Shown here: piece by piece, positions 26,418-34,833 of the stretch
How positions within the stretch are numbered: the stretch's first letter is position 1
Layout of the letters: each line of letters opens with the position of its first letter
Notes under the pieces: generated by a model
The model's input: only the letters and a program-made list of their open reading frames with translations
What the model was told of the DNA's origin: nothing
The model's database searches: none
Translations under genes and position numbers: made by a program
Source: an uncultured Methanomassiliicoccus sp.
GTDB lineage: Archaea; Thermoplasmatota; Thermoplasmata; Methanomassiliicoccales; Methanomassiliicoccaceae
Assembly: GCA_905202485.1 (NCBI GenBank)
Contig: CAJKRY010000006.1
Location: forward strand, 49,943 to 113,942
Reading direction: 5' to 3'
DNA length: 64,000 nucleotides

Positions 26418-27068
26418 TCACAGCACCTCTTTGAGGTAGGATGCTGCGTCTTGTGCGTTTGCACCCCTGTAATCGGCACCGATCGTTTCAGCAAAGGACG
26501 GGGACGTGGGTGCACCGCCGATTATTACTTTGCACTTAGAACGGTATCCGCTTTCAATAAGGCCATCGATGGCTGCTTTCATACCGTCCATGGTCGGAGT
26601 CATCAAAGTGCTCATTGCTACGACATTTGTCTGATCTGCTTCTGCCATTTCTACGATCTTCTGCACGGGCACATCTTTTCCCAGATCGTTTACGTCAAAT
26701 CCTGAAGCAGTGATCATAGTCTTGACAATGTTCTTTCCAATATCATGAACGTCACCTTCAACGACTGCAATCAAACACTTCTTTCTGTTTTCCACTTCAG
26801 ACTTTGGTATGGCAGGCAGTAAGATATCAAGACCGCCGTACATTGTATGAGCGGACATTAAAACCTGAGGAAGGTAAACCTGATGTGCAGCGTACTTGTC
26901 ACCGACGATGGACATTCCCTTGACAAGGCCTTCGTTGATCGCATCGAGAGCAGTTAGTACACTGTTTCCGGCAGCAAGTACTTCCTGAGCTCCTTCCTTT
27001 GCCAAATCTACTTTTCCACCTACTACGGCATTCGCTAATTTGTCTAAGAGTTCCTCTCTACTACTCAT
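26418..27068 (-). CDS. methyltransferase cognate corrinoid protein
   Basis: A 216-residue MtaC/MtbC/MttC-type corrinoid carrier. An N-terminal helical cap domain (about 1-88) is followed by a Rossmann cobalamin-binding domain with EGDVHDIGKNIV. Asp106, His108 and Gly111 form the D-x-H-x-x-G motif, and His108 is the lower cobalt ligand. The GGAPTS motif near 184-189 binds the dimethylbenzimidazole tail region. ATG 27068 has GGGGG seven bases upstream; ATG 27083 is an alternative. It is the first gene of the methyl-transfer unit, and no substrate-specific MT1 gene is adjacent. Such a stand-alone C-A pair usually works with a methyltransferase encoded elsewhere. Confidence 0.93.
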   Translation of the reverse strand: MSSREELLDKLANAVVGGKVDLAKEGAQEVLAAGNSVLTALDAINEGLVKGMSIVGDKYAAHQVYLPQVLMSAHTMYGGLDILLPAIPKSEVENRKKCLIAVVEGDVHDIGKNIVKTMITASGFDVNDLGKDVPVQKIVEMAEADQTNVVAMSTLMTPTMDGMKAAIDGLIESGYRSKCKVIIGGAPTSPSFAETIGADYRGANAQDAASYLKEVL

Positions 27069-27450
27069 GTATTTTTCCCCCATAAATGAAGGTCATAATC
27101 TCATCTGGATAACACATAATTATGACCGACTAGCTTATCCAGTAAGCTATCTTAAAATTGAATAATAAATCCTATAATCTATTATTCACATTTTAAGTTG
27201 GACGATATTTAGTTTATGAGTATATAATAACGATGATTAATAACACGGATGGTGCATCCATCCAAAACTCTAAATTAAGTAAGAATAATAAAACAAAAAT
27301 AAGATTATTACAGATATATCAGGTATATAAAACAGAAATTTTGAGCACCAATCATAATCTGGCTAAAAGAAATAAAAAATAATATTGTTCTAACTATGAA
27401 TTAACATTAGATTACTATGGTTAATAATTACAATAGTTAAAATTAGTTAC
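27069..27450 (-). promoter_or_regulatory. A/T-rich promoter and hairpin-bearing leader of the corrinoid gene
   Basis: No gene is seen in this 382-base, strongly A/T-rich gap. A TATA box lies at about 27221-27230 (minus strand), giving a start near 27195 and a leader of about 125 nt. The leader holds a perfect 9-bp inverted repeat (27091-27099 with 27119-27127) and a 6-bp hairpin (27132-27137 with 27143-27148). A third inverted repeat (27247-27263, GGATGG with CCATCC) is upstream of the TATA box. The rest toward cbf5 is simple A/T sequence. Confidence 0.5.
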
Positions 27451-28407
27451 CTACCAAGTTTTTGGGTAAGTGCCTGCCGGCATGTAGACACGTTCGGTCT
27501 TCACGGCGATTCCTTCTTTAGCTTTCATCATTTCTTCGCAGGACATCTTTGACGAGCCCACTCCGATAGCTTCGCCTTTGAGAGTAAACATTGCTACTGC
27601 AGTCTCTTTTTGAATGGAAGAATCAATCTGAGCAATACCAACGGCGGCTAAATCAGCACCGTGGCAAACTGCATCAACTGCGCTGTCTTTGACAATAATT
27701 TTAGGAAGAGGATCGAACAGGATTTCAAACGGCTTAACAATACTGCGCAGCCAGCTGTCATCATTTTCCTCTTTCCACATCACATATGCATCCTTTATGT
27801 CCTGGAGAGTTACAGCATCATCTTCAAGCATAGAACCAGATTTGGTTCTTCTGAGATCTTCCATTGTTGCTCCTACACCCAGAGCATCGCCGATATCTAC
27901 GCATAAAGTCCGTATGTATGTACCAGCATCACATCCGACTCTGAACAGGACATTGCGGCCATCAATTTCTATGACATTTATGTAATGAATAGCCCTGATT
28001 CTCAACTGCCTTTTTACTGCAGATCTTACCGGCGGAACCTGGTAAATTCTTCCAACAAATGTGGAAATTACATCTCTGATTTCTTTTTCATCCGCATCGC
28101 GGTGAAGCCTCATTATGCAGACGTATTCTTTTTGAGACTTCAAAGTAAGATTTACAGATCTGACGGCTCTTCCTGTGGCGATCGGCAGAACTCCTGAGAC
28201 TTTAGGATCTAAAGTACCACCGTGGCCAATCTTTTCCACATTTAATATTTCTCTGACCCATGCCGTCGCCTGATGTGATGTTGGACCCTGCGGTTTGTCC
28301 ATATTTATCACACCGGCATCCAAAAGCTCCTCAATGGTGCGTTCAGAAGGTTTTTTTCCTGCATTTAAGGGAAGAGGGCTTTTGTCACGGATGAGCATTT
28401 CAGACAT
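27451..28407 (-). CDS. cbf5: tRNA/rRNA pseudouridine synthase Cbf5
   Basis: The catalytic subunit of archaeal H/ACA ribonucleoproteins that also makes pseudouridine 55 in tRNA. The TruB motif GHGGTLDPKVSGVL contains the catalytic Asp (near residue 82), GCDAGTYIRTLCVD follows, and a PUA domain ends the 318 residues. Position after cmk at the end of the ribosomal cluster is standard for archaea. The stop is TAG (27451-27453), with an in-frame TAA nine codons later, so readthrough would add about ten residues. Confidence 0.95.
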   Translation of the reverse strand: MSEMLIRDKSPLPLNAGKKPSERTIEELLDAGVINMDKPQGPTSHQATAWVREILNVEKIGHGGTLDPKVSGVLPIATGRAVRSVNLTLKSQKEYVCIMRLHRDADEKEIRDVISTFVGRIYQVPPVRSAVKRQLRIRAIHYINVIEIDGRNVLFRVGCDAGTYIRTLCVDIGDALGVGATMEDLRRTKSGSMLEDDAVTLQDIKDAYVMWKEENDDSWLRSIVKPFEILFDPLPKIIVKDSAVDAVCHGADLAAVGIAQIDSSIQKETAVAMFTLKGEAIGVGSSKMSCEEMMKAKEGIAVKTERVYMPAGTYPKTW

Positions 28408-28409
28408 AA

Positions 28410-28934
28410 TTACGACACCTTGGAGATGATGATTTCAACTATTTCTTCAGGAGTTGACATAGATGAATCGATAACAAGATCATATACAGATGTATCCTTG
28501 ATATCGATATTATAGTAATTTTTATACCTCAGTGCTTCACAGGTTTCCCTTTCGATAATTTCTGCTTTGCGCTGCTCTTCGGTACCGCCTTCTCGGTTAA
28601 CAACCCTCGCAGCCCTGACATCTTCTGATGCATAGAGGTATATCTTGAACGCGGGAATGTTATTTGAAGAAAGCATGTAAGCAGTGAGCCTTCCTTCTAA
28701 AATGATATCATCTGCAGATTTGGCAATTTCTATCATTTTAGAATCTAGCTCCTTGTCGACTTTAGGATCAATAGAACAAAGAGATCCGAAGTCAGCTAAT
28801 GACATATTGCGTTCTTTTGCAAGCTGTCTAAAAATATTCCCGGAGACGACTACTTCATAATCTAGCCGTTCTCCAAGGAGAGTGCAGACCGTGGTCTTTC
28901 CAGACCCGGGCGGTCCGCTTATTGTAATCCTCAT
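28410..28934 (-). CDS. cmk: cytidylate kinase, archaeal type
   Basis: A 174-residue kinase that phosphorylates CMP/dCMP. The P-loop GPPGSGKTT is at residues 7-15, and RVVNREGGTEEQRKAEI forms the lid and nucleotide-binding region. ATG 28934 overlaps the DUF106 stop (ATGA). It is two bases upstream of the cbf5 ATG. The adenylate kinase gene found between secY and cmk in many archaea is missing here, so the window has no adk at this spot. Confidence 0.93.
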   Translation of the reverse strand: MRITISGPPGSGKTTVCTLLGERLDYEVVVSGNIFRQLAKERNMSLADFGSLCSIDPKVDKELDSKMIEIAKSADDIILEGRLTAYMLSSNNIPAFKIYLYASEDVRAARVVNREGGTEEQRKAEIIERETCEALRYKNYYNIDIKDTSVYDLVIDSSMSTPEEIVEIIISKVS

Positions 28935-29632
28935 TGGGGTGCCTCAGCTTCAGCGCGTTCAATCTCTTTGAGTCTCTTCCTGAACATCAGGAATCTCAAG
29001 AGACGGGACAGCAACTGACCGAATGGTATACTTATGGCAGAATACAGCAGCATCCAATTGAAGAATGGTCCAACTCTGCCATTCAAGTCAACCTCTGCCC
29101 AGGGAACACTGATTGTTGAAACATCACCAACTAAACCTGCACAGAATACACCAATCCAAGCAAAGAAAGGAACAATGATTATCATCGTTACAGGCATAAT
29201 CTTCATCTGTCCTGTTGACAGATCCATCGATTTCTGCATCATTTCCTGCTGCATTTCGGTCATTTTCTTAATTTTATATTTGTTGTTCTCCTGATATGCA
29301 GCTCTCAATTCTTTGTTGAATGCATTTGTGATCTTCTGTGTTTCAGCCTGTTTGACATAGTCGGTTGCAAAGTGCCTGATGACTGTGCTCAAACCTATCA
29401 TTATCATACCAGTTAAAAACAGAGCCGGCACAGGATCATTTTGTCCCAATGCACCTAATGTAGGATCTAAAGCATATCCTACAAAGTTTCCCAGCATGTT
29501 ACGAATATTTTGGTCGAACAGAATGAACATGGCGAAGACAAAGATAAGCATCGTCACTAGCATGCTGTTGTTTTTCTTCGCATTGGCTGGTGGAGTATAG
29601 GAAGGGGTTTGTGGTGGGAGATTAGCGGGAAT
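28931..29632 (-). CDS. DUF106/EMC3-TMCO1-type membrane insertase, probable AUU start
   Basis: An archaeal DUF106 (YidC/Oxi1-superfamily) membrane protein that helps insert proteins beside the SecY channel. It has three to four hydrophobic segments, with a charged coiled-coil stretch (KMTEMQQEMMQKSMDL) between helices 2 and 3. Starting at ATG 29563 gives 210 residues. In frame upstream is a Pro-rich segment (IPANLPPQTPSYTPP) ending at ATT 29630-29632. This ATT is 2 bases after the secY TAA and 6 bases after a strong GGTGA box. No other good start lies between, so an AUU start giving about 233 residues is proposed. ATG 29563 remains the conservative choice. Confidence 0.75.
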   Translation of the reverse strand: MPANLPPQTPSYTPPANAKKNNSMLVTMLIFVFAMFILFDQNIRNMLGNFVGYALDPTLGALGQNDPVPALFLTGMIMIGLSTVIRHFATDYVKQAETQKITNAFNKELRAAYQENNKYKIKKMTEMQQEMMQKSMDLSTGQMKIMPVTMIIIVPFFAWIGVFCAGLVGDVSTISVPWAEVDLNGRVGPFFNWMLLYSAISIPFGQLLSRLLRFLMFRKRLKEIERAEAEAPQ

Positions 29633-29634
29633 GA

Positions 29635-31212
29635 TTACTCACCCCCAAAGAATCCCCTTAGCATAGGATGCATTTCCATCATCTGTTCGCGACCCATTGC
29701 TTCGTAGAAGTGGATTAAGATACCCACTGTAAGCAACACACCAGTACCAGATGCATTACCTACCGTACCAATGAGATCGGCTCCAGCTGCAAGTGCCCCC
29801 ACGATTGCACCAGATAGGACCGTTACTACCGGGATATACCTTTCCAGTACACGCTTCAGAACTCTCGGATCGCGTCTGAAACCTGGGATCTGCATACCTG
29901 ATGATTCGATCTGTCTTGCGACTGATTCGGGACCCATGTTTGTCGTCATGATCCAGAACTTGGCGAACAGTATGGAACCAACCACCATCACTCCGAAGAA
30001 GATGAATACCTTGGCTATAACTTGCAACGGACTATGTCCATACGCATAGCTACCATACTGCGCCGGATCCAAGATCGGTAACAACCAACCTGAGAGACCG
30101 TTAGGCGTCGACAGATACCACGCCAGACCACCTTGTGCCGTCGTCGTGCCATCCGGATAATATCCAATCCAGTCGTTGTGTCCTATCAGCGGAATTCCTT
30201 CCAGGGTAGGATTAGTGTACAACAGCAGGGAGATGATACTGAAGTTGGCTATGAGGGCGGACATTAAGATGACAGGTATGTTTGAAGCGTAGAGTAATTT
30301 GATTGGATATCTTCCTCTTGCTCCACGAGCTGATCCATGTGCTAATGGCAGTTCGATCCTTGACGATTCGATGTATGCCACGAATAGGAAGATGATTATC
30401 GTACCTATCAGAGCTATCATCGGATTGGGCTGTTGCAGCAATATCGATTCGTAACCACCACCTGCCATCTGCGCCGAAGACATGTTGAATATGTAATAGA
30501 ACGTCTTCGGAATCGTTCCGGCCGGCGGATTACTCAAGCTCAGATCGCCGCCGTTCACCGAATTCCAATTCAACGTACCCGTGAATATGGCTTCCGCGAC
30601 TCCTGCTGCGATGAACAACGATATACCGCTGCCTATTCCCCACTTCGATATCACTTCATCCATGAGGAATACGAGATACGAACCTATACACAACTGCAGC
30701 ACGATTATGAATGCTGCCAGCGCGCCACCGCTGATCAGACCCGTTGAACCTACAACACCATCTAGGCCTGAGACTAAAGATGGTGAAGGAGTAAGGTATC
30801 CAAACACTTGCGGTACAGATTCAATGATGATCATCACGATTACCAGGAGCTTCTGGGTGCTCTGGTAAACGGACTTGTCCTGATCATCAGTAAGATCTAA
30901 TTTGATGATCTTTGCACCTACGAACAGCTGCATGATAATAGATGCAGTAACTATCGGACCAATACCAAGGTGCATTAGAGATCCTTGGGAACCGGCAAGG
31001 ATAGTTCGGTATGGACCAAAAATATCAAGGATATTTGACTGATCCAACCCATACAGGTAAATGTTAGTCATTATGAAGTAGAGGACGAGCATCAGAATGA
31101 CCCACATAATCTTGGTCCTGAAGTGGACATGCCCTTCAGGACGTTTGATTGCGGGGAGCCTATCTGAGATCGGCTTCAACTTATACAGTACACTCTTCTG
31201 TTCATAGGCCAT
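29635..31212 (-). CDS. secY: preprotein translocase subunit SecY
   Basis: The central channel of the Sec translocon, 525 residues with ten transmembrane helices, in the plasma membrane. Family features include the plug region near LMHLGIGPIVTASIIMQ and the MTTNMGPESVARQIESSG and PVVTVLSGAIVGALAAGAD segments. The protein contains extra extracellular loops (for example near NGLSGWLLPILDP) that lengthen it compared with many archaeal SecYs. It follows rpl15 in the spc operon, as in most archaea. Its last codons form the GGTGA box used by the following DUF106 gene. Confidence 0.95.
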   Translation of the reverse strand: MAYEQKSVLYKLKPISDRLPAIKRPEGHVHFRTKIMWVILMLVLYFIMTNIYLYGLDQSNILDIFGPYRTILAGSQGSLMHLGIGPIVTASIIMQLFVGAKIIKLDLTDDQDKSVYQSTQKLLVIVMIIIESVPQVFGYLTPSPSLVSGLDGVVGSTGLISGGALAAFIIVLQLCIGSYLVFLMDEVISKWGIGSGISLFIAAGVAEAIFTGTLNWNSVNGGDLSLSNPPAGTIPKTFYYIFNMSSAQMAGGGYESILLQQPNPMIALIGTIIIFLFVAYIESSRIELPLAHGSARGARGRYPIKLLYASNIPVILMSALIANFSIISLLLYTNPTLEGIPLIGHNDWIGYYPDGTTTAQGGLAWYLSTPNGLSGWLLPILDPAQYGSYAYGHSPLQVIAKVFIFFGVMVVGSILFAKFWIMTTNMGPESVARQIESSGMQIPGFRRDPRVLKRVLERYIPVVTVLSGAIVGALAAGADLIGTVGNASGTGVLLTVGILIHFYEAMGREQMMEMHPMLRGFFGGE

Positions 31213-31228
31213 AGTATCACTGGATGGT

Positions 31229-31657
31229 TTAGAGTTCTTCTACGATACTGCCGCCGGCAGCCTCAATCTTCTCTCTGGCGAGAGCGGATGTTTCGGCAAC
31301 AGTTACATCATAGGCTTTTGAGACGTTTCCAAAGCCCAAGAGTTTATCCACACCCATGCTGGTGAGATTTATCTTGACTTTGCCGTCTTGTTCTACGGCG
31401 AAGCCCTGTTTCATGTAGTCTTCGAGCTGCTCTTCCATCGTAGCCAAATTCAAGGCTATTTTGGCAGAGACCATTTTTTGAGGACGTTTGAAACCATGGC
31501 GACCGAAGTGCAAGGGATCGTTTTTGAGCACCCACATATATTTGTGCTTGAGAAGACCAGCATTGCCGTGTCCTCCCATTTTACCGGCTCCCCTTCCACT
31601 CTTTTTACCGCGACCGTGTGTCCTTCTGCCTCTGAATTTATTTGTTCTGCTTGGCAT
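31229..31657 (-). CDS. rpl15: 50S ribosomal protein L15
   Basis: 142 residues, with the N-terminal basic and Gly-rich RGRRTHGRGKKSGRGAGK segment that threads into the 23S rRNA. An in-frame GTG at 31666 exists, but ATG 31657 follows a GAGGTGG box and begins the conserved protein. It lies between rpl30 and secY, in the standard archaeal order. Confidence 0.95.
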   Translation of the reverse strand: MPSRTNKFRGRRTHGRGKKSGRGAGKMGGHGNAGLLKHKYMWVLKNDPLHFGRHGFKRPQKMVSAKIALNLATMEEQLEDYMKQGFAVEQDGKVKINLTSMGVDKLLGFGNVSKAYDVTVAETSALAREKIEAAGGSIVEEL

Positions 31658-31667
31658 TTTTTCCACC

Positions 31668-32132
31668 TCACAGCATTTTCTCGATAAGGGCGTTGATGCT
31701 CGCTCCGCGGTATCCCAGGGAACCGTGGGTCTTGATGTCCTTCTTTACAGCTTCATATCCCTGTCTTGGGGGGTGGAGCCTGAAGATCGGCTTGACGTCC
31801 TTAAGTGAGGCGTACTTGACCTCATCGTTCACTACACTCTTTGCAAATTCATCTACGGAAGAGAATTGCGAATTCTGTGACACGTACTCATCATCAATCG
31901 GTTTGTCACCCATGAGTTTGCCGCGGACTTTGATCATTTTGGCGAGAGTCTCTTCGGAAACTTCTCCCCAGGTAATGAAGTCTTTGCTCTTCTGCAGCAT
32001 ACCTTTCATTACAGCGTTTTCAGGAATGATTACGCAGTGGTTGATACGGGTGAGACGGAGCATATTCATGGTGTCCTCGATGTCTTTGTTGATGTTTTTG
32101 TGTCCACGGACCCTGATTACAGCAAATGCCAT
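31668..32132 (-). CDS. rpl30: 50S ribosomal protein L30
   Basis: 154 residues, of the long archaeal/eukaryotic L7/L30 type with AFAVIRVRGHKNINKDIEDTM at the start, in which short conserved blocks are seen. The C-terminal extension RLHPPRQGYEAVKKDIKTHGS is typical. It is placed between rps5 and rpl15. Confidence 0.95.
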   Translation of the reverse strand: MAFAVIRVRGHKNINKDIEDTMNMLRLTRINHCVIIPENAVMKGMLQKSKDFITWGEVSEETLAKMIKVRGKLMGDKPIDDEYVSQNSQFSSVDEFAKSVVNDEVKYASLKDVKPIFRLHPPRQGYEAVKKDIKTHGSLGYRGASINALIEKML

Positions 32133-32137
32133 CTAAA

Positions 32138-32827
32138 TCACGCTCCTCTCTCTTGAAGGTCTTCAGCAGAGATGACATCTTGATGAATCTGTGCTGGACC
32201 GCTGATGATTCTGAGTGCTTTTTCCTGAGTTTCAGATACACGGACTTCTGAGGTTCTCTTGAGAGCGTCAAAGACTGCTAAGGCATAGTTGACGGTGGTT
32301 TTTGTGTGTCCACGGGCAAATCCCCATGAGTCTTTTACACCTGCAAGATGCAGGATGCTCTTTGCAACATCTCCTACAGCCAAACCGATTCCTCTCGGAG
32401 CGGGCTTGAATGTAACTTCCACAGATCCGGACTTGCCTGAAACTGTAAATGGAAGAGAGTGTGCTGAACCGCAGGCGCATTCCCATGAACCGCAGCCCCT
32501 CTTAATTTCAATTATGTTCAATTTCGCATTATCGATAGCCTTGCGGATTGTCGGACCGACCTCTTTTCCTTTGGCACGGCCAATTCCTACAAATCCATCT
32601 CCATTTCCTACTACACAGGTTACAGCGAATTTTACTCTACGACCTGAGTCGGTCATTCTCTGAACCATGTTGAGATCAAGAACTTCATCTTTAAGTTCTG
32701 GAAGAAGAGCATCTACGATCTCTGGTTCTCTCAGAGGGAGTTTTGTAGCAAGAGCTTGGCTCATGGTGGTGACTTCACCGCTGAAGACCATCTTTCCCAA
32801 TCTTGTCTTTGGAGTCCATTCGGCCAT
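32138..32827 (-). CDS. rps5: 30S ribosomal protein S5
   Basis: 229 residues. The double-stranded RNA-binding domain has VVGNGDGFVGIGRAKGKEV. The C-terminal domain includes RGIGLAVGDVAKSILHLAGV, and a tail of about 30 residues rich in Glu follows. S5 sits at the mRNA entry region and takes part in decoding fidelity. It is placed between rpl18 and rpl30. Confidence 0.95.
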   Translation of the reverse strand: MAEWTPKTRLGKMVFSGEVTTMSQALATKLPLREPEIVDALLPELKDEVLDLNMVQRMTDSGRRVKFAVTCVVGNGDGFVGIGRAKGKEVGPTIRKAIDNAKLNIIEIKRGCGSWECACGSAHSLPFTVSGKSGSVEVTFKPAPRGIGLAVGDVAKSILHLAGVKDSWGFARGHTKTTVNYALAVFDALKRTSEVRVSETQEKALRIISGPAQIHQDVISAEDLQERGA

Positions 32828-32828
32828 T

Positions 32829-33329
32829 TTAATCAGCCTCCATACGGCTCTTGACTTCCTCGATCATCGCTTCGAGATCGTCACTGATGTGCTTGCCTGC
32901 GAGTCTGTCCTCGGAGGGAATTACTTCTTCTCCGTGAGGTATGTCTACACCAGCGTCAAGCATTCCTTTGAGAGCGGCGAAAATGTTGCCTCCCTTTACT
33001 GGCGTCCTGAGACCGATGTCTAGTACTGCTTCGTCGGCCTCATTCTTGACAGCTCTCAGACCGGCTAAATATCCGGTGAGGTAAGCTGCTGGAAGGTTTC
33101 CAGTTGCTGCTGTCCATCCGAGCTTTACCAGCTCTTTTGATGATGCTGAAGCGAGAACTTTGTCTCCTGTTTCGTCGTAAGCGATGAACTGAACGTAAGT
33201 GTTCTTGGAAGACATGCGTACAACCGCCCTCGGCATGCGGGAACGGAGAAGACGCTGTCTCTGTCTGTAATCGGTTTTGCCTTCCCTTCTTCTGCGGAAA
33301 GCTACCCTGTATCTTGGACCGGTTGCCAT
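32829..33329 (-). CDS. rpl18: 50S ribosomal protein L18
   Basis: 166 residues, 5S rRNA-binding L18 of the archaeal L5e-like type. It begins MATGPRYRVAFRRRREGKTD and has TGYLAGLRA and RTPVKGGNIFAALKGMLDAG, the family's conserved stretches. Its ATG is adjacent to the rpl19e stop, and the order rpl19e-rpl18-rps5 is standard. Confidence 0.95.
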   Translation of the reverse strand: MATGPRYRVAFRRRREGKTDYRQRQRLLRSRMPRAVVRMSSKNTYVQFIAYDETGDKVLASASSKELVKLGWTAATGNLPAAYLTGYLAGLRAVKNEADEAVLDIGLRTPVKGGNIFAALKGMLDAGVDIPHGEEVIPSEDRLAGKHISDDLEAMIEEVKSRMEAD

Positions 33330-33788
33330 TTACTGTTCCTCCTCTTGTAAGTAACCAGAGGCTTTCATGTGTGACAACAGGTGGTTGCGGCTCTTGAACT
33401 GACCTCCCTTAGCTTTCCTGTAGAACAAACGGTAGGTCTGTTTGGAAATCTTTCCTGTGTCTCTTAGTTCTTTCAATTCTGCCCTGATCGGACGAATTGT
33501 TTGAATCCAGCGTCTCTTTCTTGGAGATCTGGCTCCAGATTTACCCTTCCTGCTTCCTGGACCGCGCTGCCTTCCTTTCTTGCGCTGGGCAAGGTTGTGC
33601 CTTATACGGCCGCGGGAGTTTCCACGGACTGGAAGAGCTTTAATTGTTCCAGATTCAATAGCTGTGCGTATATCTGCACGGGTGATTGCGTCAGACAGTT
33701 CTTCGATTTTGTTAGGATCGATCCAGACACGGTTGAGACCGCATCCGAGGATATCGGCGGCCATGCGTTTTTGGTTCTTGAGATCCAT
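33330..33788 (-). CDS. rpl19e: 50S ribosomal protein L19e
   Basis: 152 residues. An N-terminal globular part with KRMAADILGCGLNRVWIDP is followed by a very basic central segment (KGRQRGPGSRKGKSGARSP) and a helical tail. L19e has no bacterial orthologue, so it supports archaeal origin. It follows rpl32e by two bases. Confidence 0.95.
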   Translation of the reverse strand: MDLKNQKRMAADILGCGLNRVWIDPNKIEELSDAITRADIRTAIESGTIKALPVRGNSRGRIRHNLAQRKKGRQRGPGSRKGKSGARSPRKRRWIQTIRPIRAELKELRDTGKISKQTYRLFYRKAKGGQFKSRNHLLSHMKASGYLQEEEQ

Positions 33789-33790
33789 GT

Positions 33791-34273
33791 TTACACCGTC
33801 CTGTTCAATACTCTGATGCCGAGAGTGTCAGCTTTTGCCTGAATAGCTGTTCTCTTTTTTGCCCCAACGCTTCCTCCGATTCTGACTGCCTCTGTTGCAG
33901 GGTTGATGCGGTCGAGGTCTTCAGGATTCCAGATAAGGACTTCTTTGAATCCGGAAGGATGGTATCCACGAACATCGCGGGGACCGCGGTATCCGATACT
34001 GACCACATTGGGACGGTACTTGTAATGTCTGCGCATTTTGCTGTGAATACCGCGAGGGCGCCTCCATTTCTGTCCCAGACGGGAGAAACGGAACCATTCC
34101 TGACGGTAGAACTTCACACGCTTGTGACTCATATCGTAACGAAGGTCGAGCAGCTCTTTGGTGCGAGCGTCGAGCTCAGGCTTTTTGTTGACAATATAAT
34201 CGCCGGACTCAACAACCTGAGATTCGACGACTTCTGCCTCAGCAGCCTGCTGTTCTTTGTCTTTCTTACTCAT
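33791..34273 (-). CDS. rpl32e: 50S ribosomal protein L32e
   Basis: 160 residues. The conserved core is RFSRLGQKWRRPRGIHSK, followed by VSIGYRGPRDVRGYHPSG and VRIGGSVGAKKR. An N-terminal acidic and Lys-rich extension of about 45 residues precedes it. The ATG overlaps the rpl6 stop, so translation is coupled. L32e is specific to archaea and eukaryotes. Confidence 0.95.
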   Translation of the reverse strand: MSKKDKEQQAAEAEVVESQVVESGDYIVNKKPELDARTKELLDLRYDMSHKRVKFYRQEWFRFSRLGQKWRRPRGIHSKMRRHYKYRPNVVSIGYRGPRDVRGYHPSGFKEVLIWNPEDLDRINPATEAVRIGGSVGAKKRTAIQAKADTLGIRVLNRTV

Positions 34274-34824
34274 TGGCTCACCTTCTTTCCTTTGGAGGTT
34301 ATGTAAATTCCATCCTGGAACACCCTGGGATCGTAGCCCCTGATGTGGGTAGCCCTCTCGATGTTGGCTGCTGTCTGACTGACGGCTTCCAGATCGATTC
34401 CGGTAATGGATACATCTGCACCCTTTACCTGGACTTTGACACCAGGATAGATCTTGGCGTTGCGCGGAGCGCGCTCTCCAATGAAATTCTCAATGATAAA
34501 AGTGTCTCCCTTGATAGCTGTCTTCATAGGGAAGTGAGAGTAGACGATTTTCATCTCATACTCGAATCCGAGAGTTACACCTTCAATCATGTTTCTGATG
34601 TGGGAAGCAAAGGTGCCTACCATGGCTTTGTCCTTTACTTTAGGGAATTTGCAGCTGACTACAATGTGGTCTCCGTTTAATTCCACCTTAGTCTTAGGAT
34701 TGAAGAAATCCCTCTCCAATTTCCCTTTGGGTCCATTGATTGTCATGACGGCTTCGTCACTGATGGAAGCGCTGACGCCCTTTGGCAACTCTATTGTTTC
34801 TTCAATTATTCCAGCAAGTGTCAT
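34270..34824 (-). CDS. rpl6: 50S ribosomal protein L6
   Basis: 184 residues with the two repeated L6 domains, GVSASISDEAVMTINGPKG in the first and the TFIIENFIGERAPRNAKI region in the second. L6 lies near the GTPase centre of the large subunit. It is located between rps8 and rpl32e, standard for the archaeal spc operon. Confidence 0.95.
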   Translation of the reverse strand: MTLAGIIEETIELPKGVSASISDEAVMTINGPKGKLERDFFNPKTKVELNGDHIVVSCKFPKVKDKAMVGTFASHIRNMIEGVTLGFEYEMKIVYSHFPMKTAIKGDTFIIENFIGERAPRNAKIYPGVKVQVKGADVSITGIDLEAVSQTAANIERATHIRGYDPRVFQDGIYITSKGKKVSQ

Positions 34825-34833
34825 TTTACTCCC

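Noticed and set aside
26417..26515. Upstream extension of the methyltransferase frame (33 residues starting at 26515).
   Set aside because: It overlaps the 3' end of the corrinoid gene, and the natural ATG at 26416 has a better context and matches the family N-terminus.
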